NCBI RefSeq assembly: GCF_030348765.1 | Contig: NZ_JAUCEU010000007.1 | Span: 434,001-498,000 of the forward strand | Length of the DNA stretch: 64,000 nt | Direction: 5' to 3' | Source of the DNA: Neobacillus sp. CF12 | Lineage (GTDB): Bacteria > Bacillota > Bacilli > Bacillales > Cytobacillaceae | In this document: piece by piece, positions 1 through 10,376 of the stretch | How the letters are laid out: each line of letters opens with the position of its first letter | Numbering within the stretch: the first letter of the stretch is position 1 | Position numbers and translations under genes: made by a program | Notes under the pieces: generated by a model | Seen by the model: the letters and a program-made list of their open reading frames with translations, nothing else | The model's database searches: none | Told to the model about the DNA's origin: nothing

Positions 1-874
1 TGAAATTATAGCCATTTTTCCAAAATGGCTAACCCTGCCATTTTGTTCGTTTATTGCTATCATATGGATGCTTTTAGGTGTATTTGTGATGGTGAAGTTT
101 TCAATGATCCTTAAGATGTTGTTTTACCAAAATGTATCCCTTTTTTACTTCTTCTCAATGGGATATATATTAACCTATTTGTTGGTTAAAAAGGATCTCT
201 ATCAAATTGCAAAAGCAACGGTTGTTTTATTTTATTTTACCGTTTGGACTGTTTTTTTATTAGCTTTCCACCTGCCAGAATTCAGCTTTTTGCGGCTTAC
301 GCCGTTTATATTTAAAGGTGATACGGATATGTTGAATGGGGGGATGTCTATTTTCACAGCCCTTTTAGGCTATGAACTGTCCATCTTATTTATCCATATG
401 ATCGAGAGAAAACAATTAAAATCTCTTATAGCAGGAAATTCTATTACATCACTCATATATTTTGGAGTGACTTTCGTCAGTTTTGGCTTTTTTAGTTTCG
501 AGCAGTTGTTAAAGGAAATGTACCCGGTCGTAACTTTGTTGGGGTATATATCTTTTCCTGTCCTTGAAAGGGTAGAGAATTTTACATTTTCTGTTTTTGG
601 TTTAAAGGTACTAATGACGACGGTCATGTATTTATGGGGTGCAAAAGAATTATTACAGTACCAATTTATAAGGGTAAAATCAAACTTACTTGTAATTGGA
701 ATAATGATAGTAGTCTTCATGGCGTCTTTTATTCCAAAGGTTCTTAAAGATGTAGAAGAATGGTTAACGTATATTACCTATGCGGCTTCTGCAATTGCAT
801 TTTTAGTACCAATATTTTTATTACTAACCGTTCTACTCACAAAAATAATGAACAGGAACCCAGCCAATGAATAA
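1..874 (+). CDS. Spore germination permease, GerAB/GerKB family (5' end outside window)
   Basis: This is the integral-membrane subunit of a GerA-type germinant receptor, which sits in the inner spore membrane and takes part in sensing germinants. The frame is open from base 2, so the start lies upstream of the window; the first internal Met is at 68. The visible protein is almost entirely hydrophobic segments, as in the amino acid permease-like GerAB family, and ends PANE before TAA. Its stop overlaps the start of the next gene by 8 nt, so the two are translationally coupled. The GerAA-type partner is presumably upstream. Confidence 0.85.
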   Translation, partial: EIIAIFPKWLTLPFCSFIAIIWMLLGVFVMVKFSMILKMLFYQNVSLFYFFSMGYILTYLLVKKDLYQIAKATVVLFYFTVWTVFLLAFHLPEFSFLRLTPFIFKGDTDMLNGGMSIFTALLGYELSILFIHMIERKQLKSLIAGNSITSLIYFGVTFVSFGFFSFEQLLKEMYPVVTLLGYISFPVLERVENFTFSVFGLKVLMTTVMYLWGAKELLQYQFIRVKSNLLVIGIMIVVFMASFIPKVLKDVEEWLTYITYAASAIAFLVPIFLLLTVLLTKIMNRNPANE

Positions 875-1955
875 GCTTTTTGGAATTTTAATAATCATTT
901 TACTGACTGGATGTGCCGAGCAACGGATAATAGATGATTTAGCACTAATGAATGCGGTAGGCTTTGATCTCACGGAGAACGAAAGTAATCCCTTAAAATA
1001 TACGGCTACTTTCCCAATCATAACAAAAGATGGAAACTATGATCGAAAAACAATCATTGTGGATGGAAAATCAAGTAAAGATGCCAGAGAAAAAGTAAGA
1101 TTTAAGACAAATTTTAAACTAGAAAGCGGGCAGCTTCGTGTTTCTTTGTTTGGCCAGAAATTAGCGAAACAGGGGATGCTACCTTATTTAAATTCCTTAG
1201 TTCGTGATTCAAGTATCGGTACGCGATTAAAGTTGGCTTTAGCTGAAGATGAAGCCAGTGAAGTTCTATTGCTGCAGATAAAAAACGAAGGCCAAAATGC
1301 AACATATCTAGAACAGTTCTTAACAAAGTTGAATAGAGAAAATTTTAGAGTGAATTATAATATTTATCAATTTCTTAGAGATTATTATGACGACGGAATA
1401 GATCCAATTCTGCCCGTCTTTAAAGTTGAGAAAAACAACATAGCATTTAATGGTATTGGTTTATTTCATGAGGATAAACTTGTTGAAATACTTAAGCCAT
1501 CTGAAGCCCGATATCTTTACCTATTTCGAGAAGAAATGCAAAAAGGTGTTTTTGTCGAACAGATCGATGTAGGGGAGGAAGGTATGGCCTCAATCATGCT
1601 TAATTACGAACTAAATAATCACCGAATTGAGGTTCACACAACACGAAAGAAGGCATCTATTTATATAGAATTAATCGGGGATGTTGTAGAATATACAGGA
1701 AAAGAGGACGTTTCCGATCCCAAAATACAAAAAAAAATTGAGAAGATTATTACAAAGAAAATTAATCAGGAAGGAAAGGAACTCATATTAAAATTGCAGA
1801 AACTCCAGGTTGATCCACTTGGAATTAATCGATATGTACGAAATAAAATGACCTACAAGGAATGGAAAGCTTTAAATCAATATCAAGCCTACCAGGATAT
1901 GAATATAAATGTCGAGGCTAATGTTATTTTAAACAGTTCAGGAAAGTGGAAGTAG
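867..1955 (+). CDS. Germinant receptor lipoprotein, GerAC/GerKC family
   Basis: This is the lipid-anchored C subunit of the GerA-type receptor whose B subunit precedes it with an 8-nt overlap. A lipoprotein signal peptide ends in the lipobox LLTGC (Cys at about residue 16), followed by the family opening in which the protein is specified as AEQRIIDDLALMNAVGFDL. The length of 362 residues is normal for the family. A strong bidirectional hairpin follows the stop. It is paralogous to the C subunit at 40668-41792. Confidence 0.9.
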   Translation: MNKLFGILIIILLTGCAEQRIIDDLALMNAVGFDLTENESNPLKYTATFPIITKDGNYDRKTIIVDGKSSKDAREKVRFKTNFKLESGQLRVSLFGQKLAKQGMLPYLNSLVRDSSIGTRLKLALAEDEASEVLLLQIKNEGQNATYLEQFLTKLNRENFRVNYNIYQFLRDYYDDGIDPILPVFKVEKNNIAFNGIGLFHEDKLVEILKPSEARYLYLFREEMQKGVFVEQIDVGEEGMASIMLNYELNNHRIEVHTTRKKASIYIELIGDVVEYTGKEDVSDPKIQKKIEKIITKKINQEGKELILKLQKLQVDPLGINRYVRNKMTYKEWKALNQYQAYQDMNINVEANVILNSSGKWK

Positions 1956-1961
1956 GACATA

Positions 1962-2000
1962 ACAAAAAATAATCCACCAAGTGAGTGGATTATTTTTTGT
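1962..2000. terminator. Bidirectional Rho-independent terminator
   Basis: A perfect 16-bp stem (1962-1977 with 1985-2000) has a 7-nt loop, A-rich on one side and T-rich on the other. It separates the germination operon (+) from the DUF2533 gene (-), whose stop codon lies inside the right arm. Confidence 0.9.
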
Positions 2001-2250
2001 CTAAAGAGTTTACGTATTCTTGAACCATTTCATTTGTAACATTTTTTCTAAGTGAAATGATTCGCAAATTAATTCTGTTCATTTTATTTGTCACTTCATT
2101 AATTTTATCTGTTGTGAAAGGTTTTCCTTGTTTGCATAATTCAACTGCTTCTTCAATGTATTTTTCACGCAGTTCATCCAAAGCTTGAAACTCTTGATAA
2201 CTCTGATTTTGATTTTTCGCATGGTTTATTAAGTCTTTATGTACACTCAT
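1990..2250 (-). CDS. ypbS: DUF2533 (YpbS-like) small conserved protein
   Basis: This is an 86-residue, charged, helical protein with no signal peptide or membrane segment. I place it in the Bacillus YpbS/DUF2533 family from its overall sequence, including the opening MSVHKDLINHAK and the segment KPFTTDKINEVTNKMNRIN; its function is unknown. I chose the ATG at 2250 because GAGGAG stands 8-9 nt upstream; a longer frame to 2379 would run through the tRNA-like sequence and has no such site. The family assignment is from memory and is moderately sure. Confidence 0.65.
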   Translation of the reverse strand: MSVHKDLINHAKNQNQSYQEFQALDELREKYIEEAVELCKQGKPFTTDKINEVTNKMNRINLRIISLRKNVTNEMVQEYVNSLDKK

Positions 2251-2354
2251 AATTCCACTCCTCAATGGTTGACTGATTAAATAATACCACAAACTTAAAT
2301 ACTCGGTGTTATTTAATTTAGAAAGAATAGAGGAGGAGAGGAGTAGTAGTAATA

Positions 2355-2439
2355 GGGGCTTGGTGGGATTTGAACCCACAAAATACTCACCAGTTAACGA
2401 TAGTAACTGTTGGTTGCTCTACAATTGAGCTACAAGCCC
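2355..2439 (-). tRNA. Unusual tRNA-like gene with enlarged anticodon arm
   Basis: On the minus strand an 85-nt sequence folds as a cloverleaf: a 7-bp acceptor stem (GGGCTTG with CAAGCCC), a D stem GCTC/GAGC with a short 7-nt loop lacking the usual GG pair, and a normal T arm GTGGG-TTCAAAT-CCCAC. The anticodon arm is 26 nt instead of 17: ACCA, a 3-nt bulge, GTTA, loop CTATCGT, TAAC, TGGT. The variable region is 9 nt, and CCA is not encoded. By loop position the anticodon would be AUC, an unusual one with unmodified A34 (cognate codon GAU). It may be a pseudo-tRNA or specialised tRNA-like RNA. It lacks the long variable arm, 8-bp acceptor and UCA anticodon of tRNA-Sec. Confidence 0.6.
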
Positions 2440-2475
2440 TGTTTTTATTATGGTTTTAAAACTAAATATTATTCA

Positions 2476-2772
2476 TCATTTCATTTTAGCTATTTCTTCC
2501 GTCACAACAAAGGCAAGATCATCGTTTCCAAACAACGCTAACACACCAAGTAATGTATCGTCTCCAATTTCTCCAGCTTCATCTTTAGGTACAACTAATT
2601 CCATAGCTTCTTTTAAAGCAATGTTTGAAAACTGATTAGGGTATGCCCGCAAATACAATTCCTCAGGATTTAAATCATGATTGATGCACCATTGAGCAAA
2701 TACAAGAATCATCATTTTTTCCTCGCCTTGATAATTTTGAATAATTTTTTCTTCTAACTGTTTTGAATTCAT
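2476..2772 (-). CDS. Hypothetical acidic small protein
   Basis: This 98-residue soluble protein opens MNSKQLEEKIIQNYQGEEKM. It is acidic and mixed helical, with a Cys-containing segment FAQWCINHDLNPEELY and no signal peptide, membrane segment or recognisable catalytic motif. AGGAGATC stands 6-7 nt before the ATG, which supports expression. It lies directly upstream of the tRNA-like gene on the same strand (36-nt gap), so the two could share a transcript. I do not recognise the family. Confidence 0.6.
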   Translation of the reverse strand: MNSKQLEEKIIQNYQGEEKMMILVFAQWCINHDLNPEELYLRAYPNQFSNIALKEAMELVVPKDEAGEIGDDTLLGVLALFGNDDLAFVVTEEIAKMK

Positions 2773-2921
2773 TAAGAGATCTCCTTTAAAAACATCATAA
2801 TTTAATTATATAGGAATACCTGATTCACGTAAAAGGAATATAAAAAAGAAGGGGAGTACCATTTGGGATAGGAAAAAGACAACAACTTTAGGAAAATTGA
2901 AAGTATCTTTAATACAGATAC

Positions 2922-2955
2922 ATAATTACGTAAAATATAAATTTGACGTAATTAT
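2922..2955. promoter_or_regulatory. Inverted repeat upstream of xerS-like gene
   Basis: A perfect 10-bp inverted repeat, ATAATTACGT (2922-2931) and ACGTAATTAT (2946-2955), has a 14-nt spacer and ends 35 nt before the recombinase start. The spacing suits a dimeric regulator or a recombinase core-like site; which one is not decidable from sequence alone. Confidence 0.45.
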
Positions 2956-2990
2956 ATTGATTTAGTAAAATGTAGAAGTGAGGTGATTTT

Positions 2991-4072
2991 ATGGTAAATC
3001 AGTCTAATCAAGAAAATTTCAAAAAGCTTCAGTCTCTCTTATCTGAACTTCCCTGGTATGTTGATGAGTACATCAATCATAAATTAAGAAAGCTTTCGAC
3101 TGCTTCTTTGTTTAATTACTGCCATGATTACAAAATCTTTTTTAATTGGATGGTCAGTGAGCAATTATTTATCGGATCTGCTAAAGATATTCCTTTAGAT
3201 CGATTAGAGCAAATGACGGTTCTTGAGATTGAAAGTTTTTTAAATTTCCTGCATTACGAATTAAATAATAAGGAATTAACGGTTAATCGGAAATTATCAG
3301 CATTAAAGTCCCTATTTAATTATTTGCAGAACATCGCAGAAACCCCTGATTTAAAGCCTTATATTAATCGAAATGTCATGGCGAAAATTGAATTTAATGA
3401 AGTTAAAGATAACATGGAAACAAAAGCTGCTAAAATGGAAGGCAAAATTCTTCTTGGTGATGAGTACGAAAAGTTTCGGTTATTTGTTGCACATGATTAC
3501 GGTGATTTAATCAAAGATAACAAAAAACTCTTTAACTTTCATCAATTAAATAAAGAGCGTGATACCGCGATCGTATCTTTAATATTAGGTTCTGGACTTC
3601 GGCTTTCGGAGTTAGTTGGGATTGAATTAGATGATATTGATTATAAAAAGTACTGTGTTAGGGTTATCCGCAAAGGAAATAAAGAGCAATTTGTGTTCTT
3701 TAGTCAGGTTGCGATGGCAGATTTACAAGAATATCTATCCGTTCGAACGGCTAAATACCAGGTTGATAAAAATAATAAAGCATTATTTATAGCAGCATCG
3801 ATTGGACCTAAAGGTAAAACGCGTAAACTCACCGCCAGAGCTGTAGAAAAACTAATTGAAAAATATGCAACAGCCTTTGGTAAACCATCGTTATCTGTAC
3901 ATAAACTGCGACATTCGTTTGCTACAAGATATCATGCTGAAATTAACGATGTACCAAAATTACGCAGGCAATTAGGCCATTCATCCATCCAAACTACGAT
4001 GATCTACACACATATAAAGAATGATGATCTAAAAATTGCTGTTGATAAGATGGATATGCCGAAAGAACAATG

Positions 4073-4073
<1 letters not shown>
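2991..4073 (+). CDS. xerS: Tyrosine recombinase, XerS-like
   Basis: This is a tyrosine site-specific recombinase that cuts and rejoins DNA through a 3'-phosphotyrosine. Residues about 20-115 form the SAM-like N-terminal domain and 170-350 the catalytic domain. The catalytic set is visible: Arg in SGLRLSELVG, Lys in VIRKGNKEQ, HKLRHSF (H-x-x-R), GHSSIQTT and Tyr in MIYTHI. The 360-residue length and single-protein layout resemble XerS, the stand-alone chromosome dimer recombinase of streptococci, rather than XerC or XerD. The start has GAGGTG upstream. Neighbouring DNA shows no phage or island genes, so a housekeeping or orphan role is more likely than a mobile-element integrase. Confidence 0.8.
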
Positions 4074-4186
<113 letters not shown>

Positions 4187-4237
4187 AGAATCAAAATTTT
4201 GAGTTTTGAACTAAATTTAATCTTCCAACCAAAAGTC

Positions 4238-4266
4238 AAAAAACACAGGTTTCCCCTGTGTTTTTT
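4238..4266. terminator. Bidirectional terminator
   Basis: AAAAAACACAGG (4238-4249) pairs with CCTGTGTTTTTT (4255-4266) across a 5-nt loop. It serves mainly the minus-strand exported-protein gene that ends at 4285. Confidence 0.85.
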
Positions 4267-4284
4267 GTGTTATTCGCCCCTGCC

Positions 4285-5046
4285 CTACTTGCTTTGTTTG
4301 TTTGTATGAACACTTGTATTAGTAAGATTCCATTTCCCATCTCCATACTTCCATGTTGACTCTACAAAGGCAATTGTATCAGCATTTGCAATCCCTGTAA
4401 TTCTTTGTACCCCTTCTAACATCATCTCACCGGTCGTTAATTTAACTGGCTTTAGAGAATGAAAATCATTTACTGTCAATTCTGTGGGTTCATTCAATCT
4501 CCCTTTATAGTATAGTCCTAGTTTTTTGTAATATTTTTTCCGATCGTTCAAATCAAATAGATAGGTTTTTCCAGTCTGACCAATGGTTATTTTAGCCTTA
4601 TAGCCATTTTCAAAGGTGCTGGCGATTTCTAATGGTTCAGGAACAATCAATTCTTTGGTAATAAAATCCTTAAAGGTATATAAATAATTAAGGGTTATCC
4701 CTCCGCTTCCCCCTGTTAATACATTTGAAAATAAATCTTTCACTCCATCCTGGTTTAGATCCACCAACTTTAATGATGCTTTCGATCCGCTTTCAAGTGG
4801 AATTTTGTACTGTTTATCATTCGTAGTAGATATATCAATATAAATTTCTTTCAAATAATTTTCTTCATCTTCATAAGGAACACCTTTTAATTGGATCCGT
4901 TCATTAATTCCATCGCCAGTAACATCAGATTCATGTTTTGAAATTGTGACAGTTTTTGCTTTTTCTTCTATAGCATGAACACCGGTAATCGCCGTAACAG
5001 ACATGAGAAAAAATGCAGTAACAACTAAGAGCAATTCTTTTTTCAT
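4285..5046 (-). CDS. Exported hypothetical protein with VCBS-like repeats
   Basis: This 253-residue protein has a Sec signal peptide (KKELLLVVTAFFLMSVTAIT, cleavage probably near VHA-IEE). Two Asp-rich turns, VTGDGINERIQL and DLNQDGVKDLF, resemble the FG-GAP/VCBS calcium-binding repeats found in surface proteins. The rest is beta-rich and lacks a cell-wall anchor or catalytic motif. The ATG at 5046 follows GGAGG by 8 nt, which decides it over the upstream TTG at 5061. It is monocistronic, with terminators on both sides. Function unknown. Confidence 0.7.
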   Translation of the reverse strand: MKKELLLVVTAFFLMSVTAITGVHAIEEKAKTVTISKHESDVTGDGINERIQLKGVPYEDEENYLKEIYIDISTTNDKQYKIPLESGSKASLKLVDLNQDGVKDLFSNVLTGGSGGITLNYLYTFKDFITKELIVPEPLEIASTFENGYKAKITIGQTGKTYLFDLNDRKKYYKKLGLYYKGRLNEPTELTVNDFHSLKPVKLTTGEMMLEGVQRITGIANADTIAFVESTWKYGDGKWNLTNTSVHTNKQSK

Positions 5047-5102
5047 TCGTTTCGCCTCCAAAATCTGATACAGGTAGTATACCCAATTTTGGAAAAAACA
5101 TG

Positions 5103-5131
5103 AAAAAAGACTCCCTTATTTAAGGAGTCTT
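5103..5131. terminator. Terminator of parEC operon
   Basis: A GACTCC/GGAGTC stem with A-rich and T-rich flanks stands 10 nt after the parC stop on the minus strand; the minus-strand transcript ends in TTTTTT. Confidence 0.85.
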
Positions 5132-5140
5132 CAACATTAA

Positions 5141-7579
5141 TTATTCTTCCGTTTTTGCTGGACCTTCTACCTTCCAGATGGCTGTAACTTTACCGTTATC
5201 GTTTTCATCAAGGATAAAGGATCCGTTAGAATAACGGTCATTAAAGCGAATGTCTGCTGTTAAAACAGTTTCCGTTTTTCCTTTTTCCGTTTGAATGAAG
5301 ACCGTATCTTCTTCATTCGCAACGACAAAGCCTACTATACGATGTGGATTTGCTTTTAACTCTCGTAAAATAACAACCCCCCGCTTAGCCCTTGTTGCTT
5401 TCTCAAATTCCTTTATCTTCATTCGCTTCACCGAACCACGTTGGGTAATGATTACAATGGATTCTTTATTCTCTGGAGTAAGGACTTTACCGCCAACAAC
5501 AAAATCTCCATCCTTCAAATTAATACCTTTAACACCGGCAGCACGTACACCGACAATGCTAATTTCTTCTTCATGGAACCATAATGCATAACCAAAATGG
5601 GAAATCAAGAATAATTCTTTCGTTCCGTCCGTTAGATGAACATCAATAACCTGATCATCATCTTTAAGATTGACACCTACTAATGGCTTGGAATAACGTT
5701 GCGCTTTATACTGCTTAAGCTCTGTTTTCTTAACCATTCCATTTTTCGTAACAAATACTAGATAGTCATCAATCTCAAAATCTTTCACCGGAAGTACTTG
5801 AATAATATCTTCATCCCGTTCAATCGGTATGATATTGGCAACATGCTGTCCTATGTCCTTCCAACGAATATCTGGAAGTTCATGGACAGGACAATATAAA
5901 TAATTCCCTTTATTCGTAAACAAGAGGACTACGTCCTTTGTGTTCACATCAAGCTTTGCTATTAAACGATCAGAGTCCTTCATTGCCAAGTCTTGGCCAT
6001 TAGAAGCAGCGTAAGAACGTTGGCTGGTCCGTTTCACATAACCTTCTTTTGTCACCGTGACGATGACATCTTCACTAGGTACTGTCACTTCTAGATTGAT
6101 TTTCAATTCTTCAATTTCTGCTTCTATTTTAGATCGACGATTGTCAGCAAAACGCTTTTTCACGTCTTTTAATTCTTTTTTTATTACCGATAATAGTTTT
6201 TTTTCACTTAATAAAATTGCAGTCCATTCTTCAATTTTATTAGCTAATTCTTCCGCTTCATTCTGAAGGGCAGTAATATCGGTATTTGTTAAACGATAAA
6301 GCTGTAAAGAAACAATGGCTTCTGCCTGTGCTTCCGTAAATGCGAATTTTGAAATCAAATTATCCTTCGCATCACGTTTATCCTTTGAAGCACGGATCGT
6401 TGCAATCACTTCGTCAAGGATGGATAATGCCTTCATTAACCCTTCTACGATATGTTGACGTTCCTTTGCTTTGTCTAGCTCAAACTTTGTTCTTCTCAGA
6501 ACAACTTCTTTTTGGTGTTCAATATAAGCGTCCAGCATTTCACGTATTCCTAATAACTTTGGACGCTTTTTTGCAATTGCGACCATATTAAAATTGTACG
6601 TGACTTGCAAATCACTATTTTTATATAAATAGTTCAGGACACCATTTGCATCTGCATCTTTCTTCAATTCAATAACAATTCGAAGACCAGTTCTATCTGT
6701 TTCATCACGAACCTCTGATATGCCTTCGACTTTTCGGTCAAGACGGAATTCATCGATTCTCTTAACTAGATTTGCTTTATTGACTTCATAAGGGGTCTCC
6801 GTTACAACAATCTGCTGCTTGCCGCCACGTACATCTTCAATCTCAGCTTTGCTACGAACAATGATTTTTCCTTTTCCGGTTTCATAAGCCTTTTTAATAC
6901 CATCTATACCCTGAATGATACCTCCGGTGGGAAAATCTGGACCCTTAATGACGGTCATTATTTCGTCAACGGTTGAATCTGGATGATCCATACGCAGGAT
7001 GACACCGTCAATGACTTCAGCGAGATTGTGAGGCGGAATATCGGTTGCATACCCTGCCGATATACCCGTTGAACCGTTTACCAGCAAATTTGGAAACATC
7101 GCTGGTAATACAGTTGGTTCCTTTGAAGTATCATCGAAGTTAGGAATAAAATCGACAGTTTGTTTTTCAATATCCCGAAGCAGTTCTGCAGCAATCGCTG
7201 ATAAACGCGCCTCCGTATAACGCATCGCAGCAGGAGGATCTCCATCCATACTTCCGTTGTTTCCATGCATTTGGACGAGGACATTTCTAACCTTCCAGTC
7301 CTGACTCATCCGCACCATTGCTTCATATACCGATGAATCACCATGTGGGTGATAGTTACCAATTACATTACCAACTGTTTTTGCGGATTTACGGAAGCCT
7401 TTTTCATGGGTATTTCCCTCTACATGCATCGCATACAGTATTCTCCGCTGTACAGGTTTTAAGCCATCCCTTGCATCTGGTAAGGCCCGTTCTTGAATAA
7501 TATATTTACTATATCTGCCAAATCGATCACCGATTACATCCTCTAGAGGTAAGTCACGGAATTTCTCATTTGTGCTCAT
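5141..7579 (-). CDS. parC: DNA topoisomerase IV subunit A
   Basis: This is the breakage-reunion subunit of topoisomerase IV, which decatenates daughter chromosomes together with ParE. The N-terminal domain opens with [19 protein letters not shown] and carries the catalytic Tyr in [11 protein letters not shown]. The quinolone-resistance region is [19 protein letters not shown], with the usual Ser after Asp, so no target mutation is apparent. A coiled tower domain is followed by a six-bladed C-terminal beta-pinwheel (for example [11 protein letters not shown] and [11 protein letters not shown]). The 812-residue length is normal. The ATG overlaps the parE stop by 4 nt, so ParC is coupled to ParE. 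Confidence 0.97.
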   Translation of the reverse strand: MSTNEKFRDLPLEDVIGDRFGRYSKYIIQERALPDARDGLKPVQRRILYAMHVEGNTHEKGFRKSAKTVGNVIGNYHPHGDSSVYEAMVRMSQDWKVRNVLVQMHGNNGSMDGDPPAAMRYTEARLSAIAAELLRDIEKQTVDFIPNFDDTSKEPTVLPAMFPNLLVNGSTGISAGYATDIPPHNLAEVIDGVILRMDHPDSTVDEIMTVIKGPDFPTGGIIQGIDGIKKAYETGKGKIIVRSKAEIEDVRGGKQQIVVTETPYEVNKANLVKRIDEFRLDRKVEGISEVRDETDRTGLRIVIELKKDADANGVLNYLYKNSDLQVTYNFNMVAIAKKRPKLLGIREMLDAYIEHQKEVVLRRTKFELDKAKERQHIVEGLMKALSILDEVIATIRASKDKRDAKDNLISKFAFTEAQAEAIVSLQLYRLTNTDITALQNEAEELANKIEEWTAILLSEKKLLSVIKKELKDVKKRFADNRRSKIEAEIEELKINLEVTVPSEDVIVTVTKEGYVKRTSQRSYAASNGQDLAMKDSDRLIAKLDVNTKDVVLLFTNKGNYLYCPVHELPDIRWKDIGQHVANIIPIERDEDIIQVLPVKDFEIDDYLVFVTKNGMVKKTELKQYKAQRYSKPLVGVNLKDDDQVIDVHLTDGTKELFLISHFGYALWFHEEEISIVGVRAAGVKGINLKDGDFVVGGKVLTPENKESIVIITQRGSVKRMKIKEFEKATRAKRGVVILRELKANPHRIVGFVVANEEDTVFIQTEKGKTETVLTADIRFNDRYSNGSFILDENDNGKVTAIWKVEGPAKTEE

Positions 7580-9555
7580 TCTTCAGATTCCTCCTCAGCG
7601 ACCGTAATATTTTCATTTTCAAGGATCGTATCATCTTCCTCTAAACCAAACGCCACATTGCTTTCAATCCATTTACGGCGAGGGTCAACTTTATCACCCA
7701 TTAGCGTGGTGATACGTCGCTCTGCTCTTGCCGCGTCATCTATTTTTACTCGAATTAATGTCCGAGTCTCTGGATTCATTGTTGTATCCCAAAGTTGGTC
7801 TGCATTCATCTCGCCGAGACCTTTATAGCGCTGGATAATATAGCCTCTGCCAACTTTCTTAATTGCACCCTGAAGTTCATCCTCGTTCCAGGCATATTCA
7901 ATGATTTCCTTTTTACCCGTTCCTTTACTCACTTTATACAAAGGAGGCAGCGCGATAAACACTTTACCTGCTTCAATCAGCGGTTTCATATAACGATAGA
8001 AAAAGGTTAACAGTAACACTTGAATATGCGCGCCGTCAGTATCGGCATCCGTCATAATAATGACTTTATCGTAGTTTACATCTTCTACATTAAAATCAGA
8101 ACCGACACCAGCACCAACCGTATGGATGATCGTATTGATTTCTTCATTTTTAAATATATCAGCCAACTTCGCTTTTTCCGTATTGATGACCTTACCACGA
8201 AGGGGAAGCACAGCTTGGAATCGTCGGTCACGTCCTTGTTTTGCAGAACCGCCCGCAGAGTCACCCTCAACCAAATAGATTTCATTTCTTTGCGGATTTC
8301 TAGATTGGGCAGGTGTAAGTTTCCCTGATAACAAAGCGTCGGATCGCTTCCGTTTTTTACCGCTTCTTGCATCCTCCCGTGCTTTTCTTGCTGCCTCACG
8401 GGCCTGGTATGCTTTAATAGACTTTTTAATCAACAACGAGCTAATATCAGGATTTTCTTCAAGAAAGTAAGTTAAATGTTCTGAGACCACTGCATCTACT
8501 GCCGATCTTGCTTCACTTGTACCCAATTTGCCCTTTGTTTGACCCTCAAATTGTAATAATTGTTCAGGCACTCGGATTGAAATGATCGCAGATAATCCTT
8601 CGCGAATATCTGCACCCTCAAGATTTTTTTCTTTTTCTTTCAAAAGGGAAACCTTGCGTGCGTAGTCATTAAATATACGAGTCATCGCTGTTCGCGAACC
8701 TACCTCATGCGTTCCGCCATCTTTCGTGCGGACATTGTTAACAAAAGAAAGCATATTCTCTGAATAACCATCGTTAAATTGAAAGGCAAATTCAACTTCA
8801 ATTCCATTATGGGACCCTTCAAAACTAACCACTGGATGAAGGACATCCTTTTCCTCATTCAAGTACGAAACAAATGCTTCTATTCCGTTTTGATAATGGA
8901 AAACTTCATGGAAGTCATTTCGATCATCAAGGATTTCAATCTTTAACCCTTTTAAAAGGAAGGCAGATTCTCTTAACCTCTCACATAATGTTTCAAAATT
9001 ATATGTGGTTGTAGAAAAGATGGTGTGATCCGGTTTAAAGTGAATCGTTGTACCAGTTTGATTGGTTTTACCGATTTTCTCTAATGTCGTAACCGGTTTT
9101 CCCCCGTTTTCAAAGCGTTGTTCATAAACAAAGCCATCTCTTTTAATTGTTACTGTTAACCATTCAGATAAGGCATTTACGACTGAAGCACCAACGCCGT
9201 GTAAACCACCGCTGGTTTTATATCCGCCTTGACCAAATTTCCCCCCTGCATGGAGGACTGTTAATATGACTTCAGGAGTTGGTTTCCCCATTTTATGCAT
9301 GCCAGTAGGCATTCCGCGTCCTTTATCCATTACACTTATTGAATTATCTTTATGAATTTTTACAATGATTTGGTCCCCGAATCCTCCGAGAGCCTCATCG
9401 ACAGAGTTGTCGACAATCTCATATACAAGATGGTGTAATCCGCGTGTATCAGTGCTCCCGATGTACATTCCTGGTCGCTTCCTGACGGCCTCCAGTCCCT
9501 CTAGTACCTGTATGGCATCATCATTATATTCAAAAGCTTTCTGATTACTTGCCAC
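7576..9555 (-). CDS. parE: DNA topoisomerase IV subunit B
   Basis: This is the ATPase subunit of topoisomerase IV. The GHKL ATP site is visible in [21 protein letters not shown] and [15 protein letters not shown], and the TOPRIM domain in [18 protein letters not shown] and [11 protein letters not shown]. The length is 659 residues. Translation probably begins at the GTG at 9555, which has AAAGGGG 8 nt upstream. It forms an operon with parC (4-nt overlap), as in B. subtilis. Confidence 0.97.
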   Translation of the reverse strand: MASNQKAFEYNDDAIQVLEGLEAVRKRPGMYIGSTDTRGLHHLVYEIVDNSVDEALGGFGDQIIVKIHKDNSISVMDKGRGMPTGMHKMGKPTPEVILTVLHAGGKFGQGGYKTSGGLHGVGASVVNALSEWLTVTIKRDGFVYEQRFENGGKPVTTLEKIGKTNQTGTTIHFKPDHTIFSTTTYNFETLCERLRESAFLLKGLKIEILDDRNDFHEVFHYQNGIEAFVSYLNEEKDVLHPVVSFEGSHNGIEVEFAFQFNDGYSENMLSFVNNVRTKDGGTHEVGSRTAMTRIFNDYARKVSLLKEKEKNLEGADIREGLSAIISIRVPEQLLQFEGQTKGKLGTSEARSAVDAVVSEHLTYFLEENPDISSLLIKKSIKAYQAREAARKAREDARSGKKRKRSDALLSGKLTPAQSRNPQRNEIYLVEGDSAGGSAKQGRDRRFQAVLPLRGKVINTEKAKLADIFKNEEINTIIHTVGAGVGSDFNVEDVNYDKVIIMTDADTDGAHIQVLLLTFFYRYMKPLIEAGKVFIALPPLYKVSKGTGKKEIIEYAWNEDELQGAIKKVGRGYIIQRYKGLGEMNADQLWDTTMNPETRTLIRVKIDDAARAERRITTLMGDKVDPRRKWIESNVAFGLEEDDTILENENITVAEEESEE

Positions 9556-9790
9556 TAAAATACCCCTTTCATTCCCTACAACAGAAAAAACACATTCTAA
9601 TTGCTATCTTTATAAGTAAATTTACATCCGTGTAAAAGGTTTTACCAATATTTAGAACGAATGTTTGCCGCTATAATTGTACCACATCTTCGCGGCGTCT
9701 ATGCTTTATTTTAGCGATTTATTTCGATTTGGCAAATGTCTTATTTGAAAGAACATAATTTTGTAACACAATATTTGGTATAAAAATGTA

Positions 9791-9820
9791 AAAAAACTGC
9801 TAAATGTTAGCAGTTTTTTT
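9791..9820. terminator. Terminator after yneT
   Basis: A 13-bp stem, AAAAAACTGCTAA with TTAGCAGTTTTTT, and a 3-nt loop lie just beyond the yneT stop on the minus strand. Confidence 0.85.
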
Positions 9821-9830
9821 ACGGTAAATC

Positions 9831-10244
9831 TTATTTTGTTAAAGCATGTGCCACTTTTATGCAAAGATCCATAATCACAGTATATCCTTTTTCCTTTAAA
9901 AACACATATGCTTCTTCGTTCACTAAGCCCTGTTGTGCCCAAAAAACATCGGCGTCAATTTCATCAAATTCTTTTGCTACATCAAACAATTGCTCAGAAC
10001 GTCGGAAAACATTAACAATATCGATATGTCCCTGGATATCCTTTAACGAAGCAACCGCTTTCACACCAAGTACTTCATCAACTGCGGGATTAACCGGAAT
10101 AATTTCATATCCAGCCTTTTGCATCACCTCGGATACCATATACGAGGTTCTGTCTGGTTTATCACTTAAACCCACAACAGCGATCCGTTTAGACTTTTTT
10201 AATATAGCTCCAATTTCCTCAATAGATGGATTTTCAACCGCCAT
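9831..10244 (-). CDS. yneT: CoA-binding protein, YneT family
   Basis: This is a Rossmann-like CoA-binding domain protein of 137 residues. The N-terminal KKSKRIAVVGLSDKPDRTSYMV is the nucleotide-binding turn typical of the stand-alone CoA_binding family, followed by YEIIPVNPAVDEVLG. The biological role is not established. I prefer the ATG at 10244, 9-10 nt after AAGGAAG, over the GTG at 10250. It lies upstream of parEC on the same strand, the same neighbour as in B. subtilis, but with a terminator between. Confidence 0.85.
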   Translation of the reverse strand: MAVENPSIEEIGAILKKSKRIAVVGLSDKPDRTSYMVSEVMQKAGYEIIPVNPAVDEVLGVKAVASLKDIQGHIDIVNVFRRSEQLFDVAKEFDEIDADVFWAQQGLVNEEAYVFLKEKGYTVIMDLCIKVAHALTK

Positions 10245-10345
10245 GTACACACACTTCCTTTATTTCCTAAATTTTACTATCTGTGTCTTTACTATATCAT
10301 AAACGAATTATTTGCCAAAAAAAATTGCTCCAAGTTGGAAGAATC

Positions 10346-10376
10346 TCAAAAAAATAGACCAGCAAAGTGGTCTATT
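10346..10376 (-). terminator. Terminator of GH18 gene
   Basis: AATAGACCA (10353-10361) pairs with TGGTCTATT (10368-10376) across a 6-nt loop; the minus-strand transcript ends in seven U. The stop codon is inside the stem. Confidence 0.9.

Noticed and set aside
2355..2439. tRNA-Sec (selC)
   Set aside because: The acceptor stem is 7 bp, the variable region is 9 nt without a long arm and the anticodon loop has no UCA.
7576..9555. gyrA/gyrB rather than parC/parE
   Set aside because: The order B then A with 4-nt overlap, the yneT/plsY neighbourhood and the sequence character (for example ParC opening) fit topoisomerase IV.
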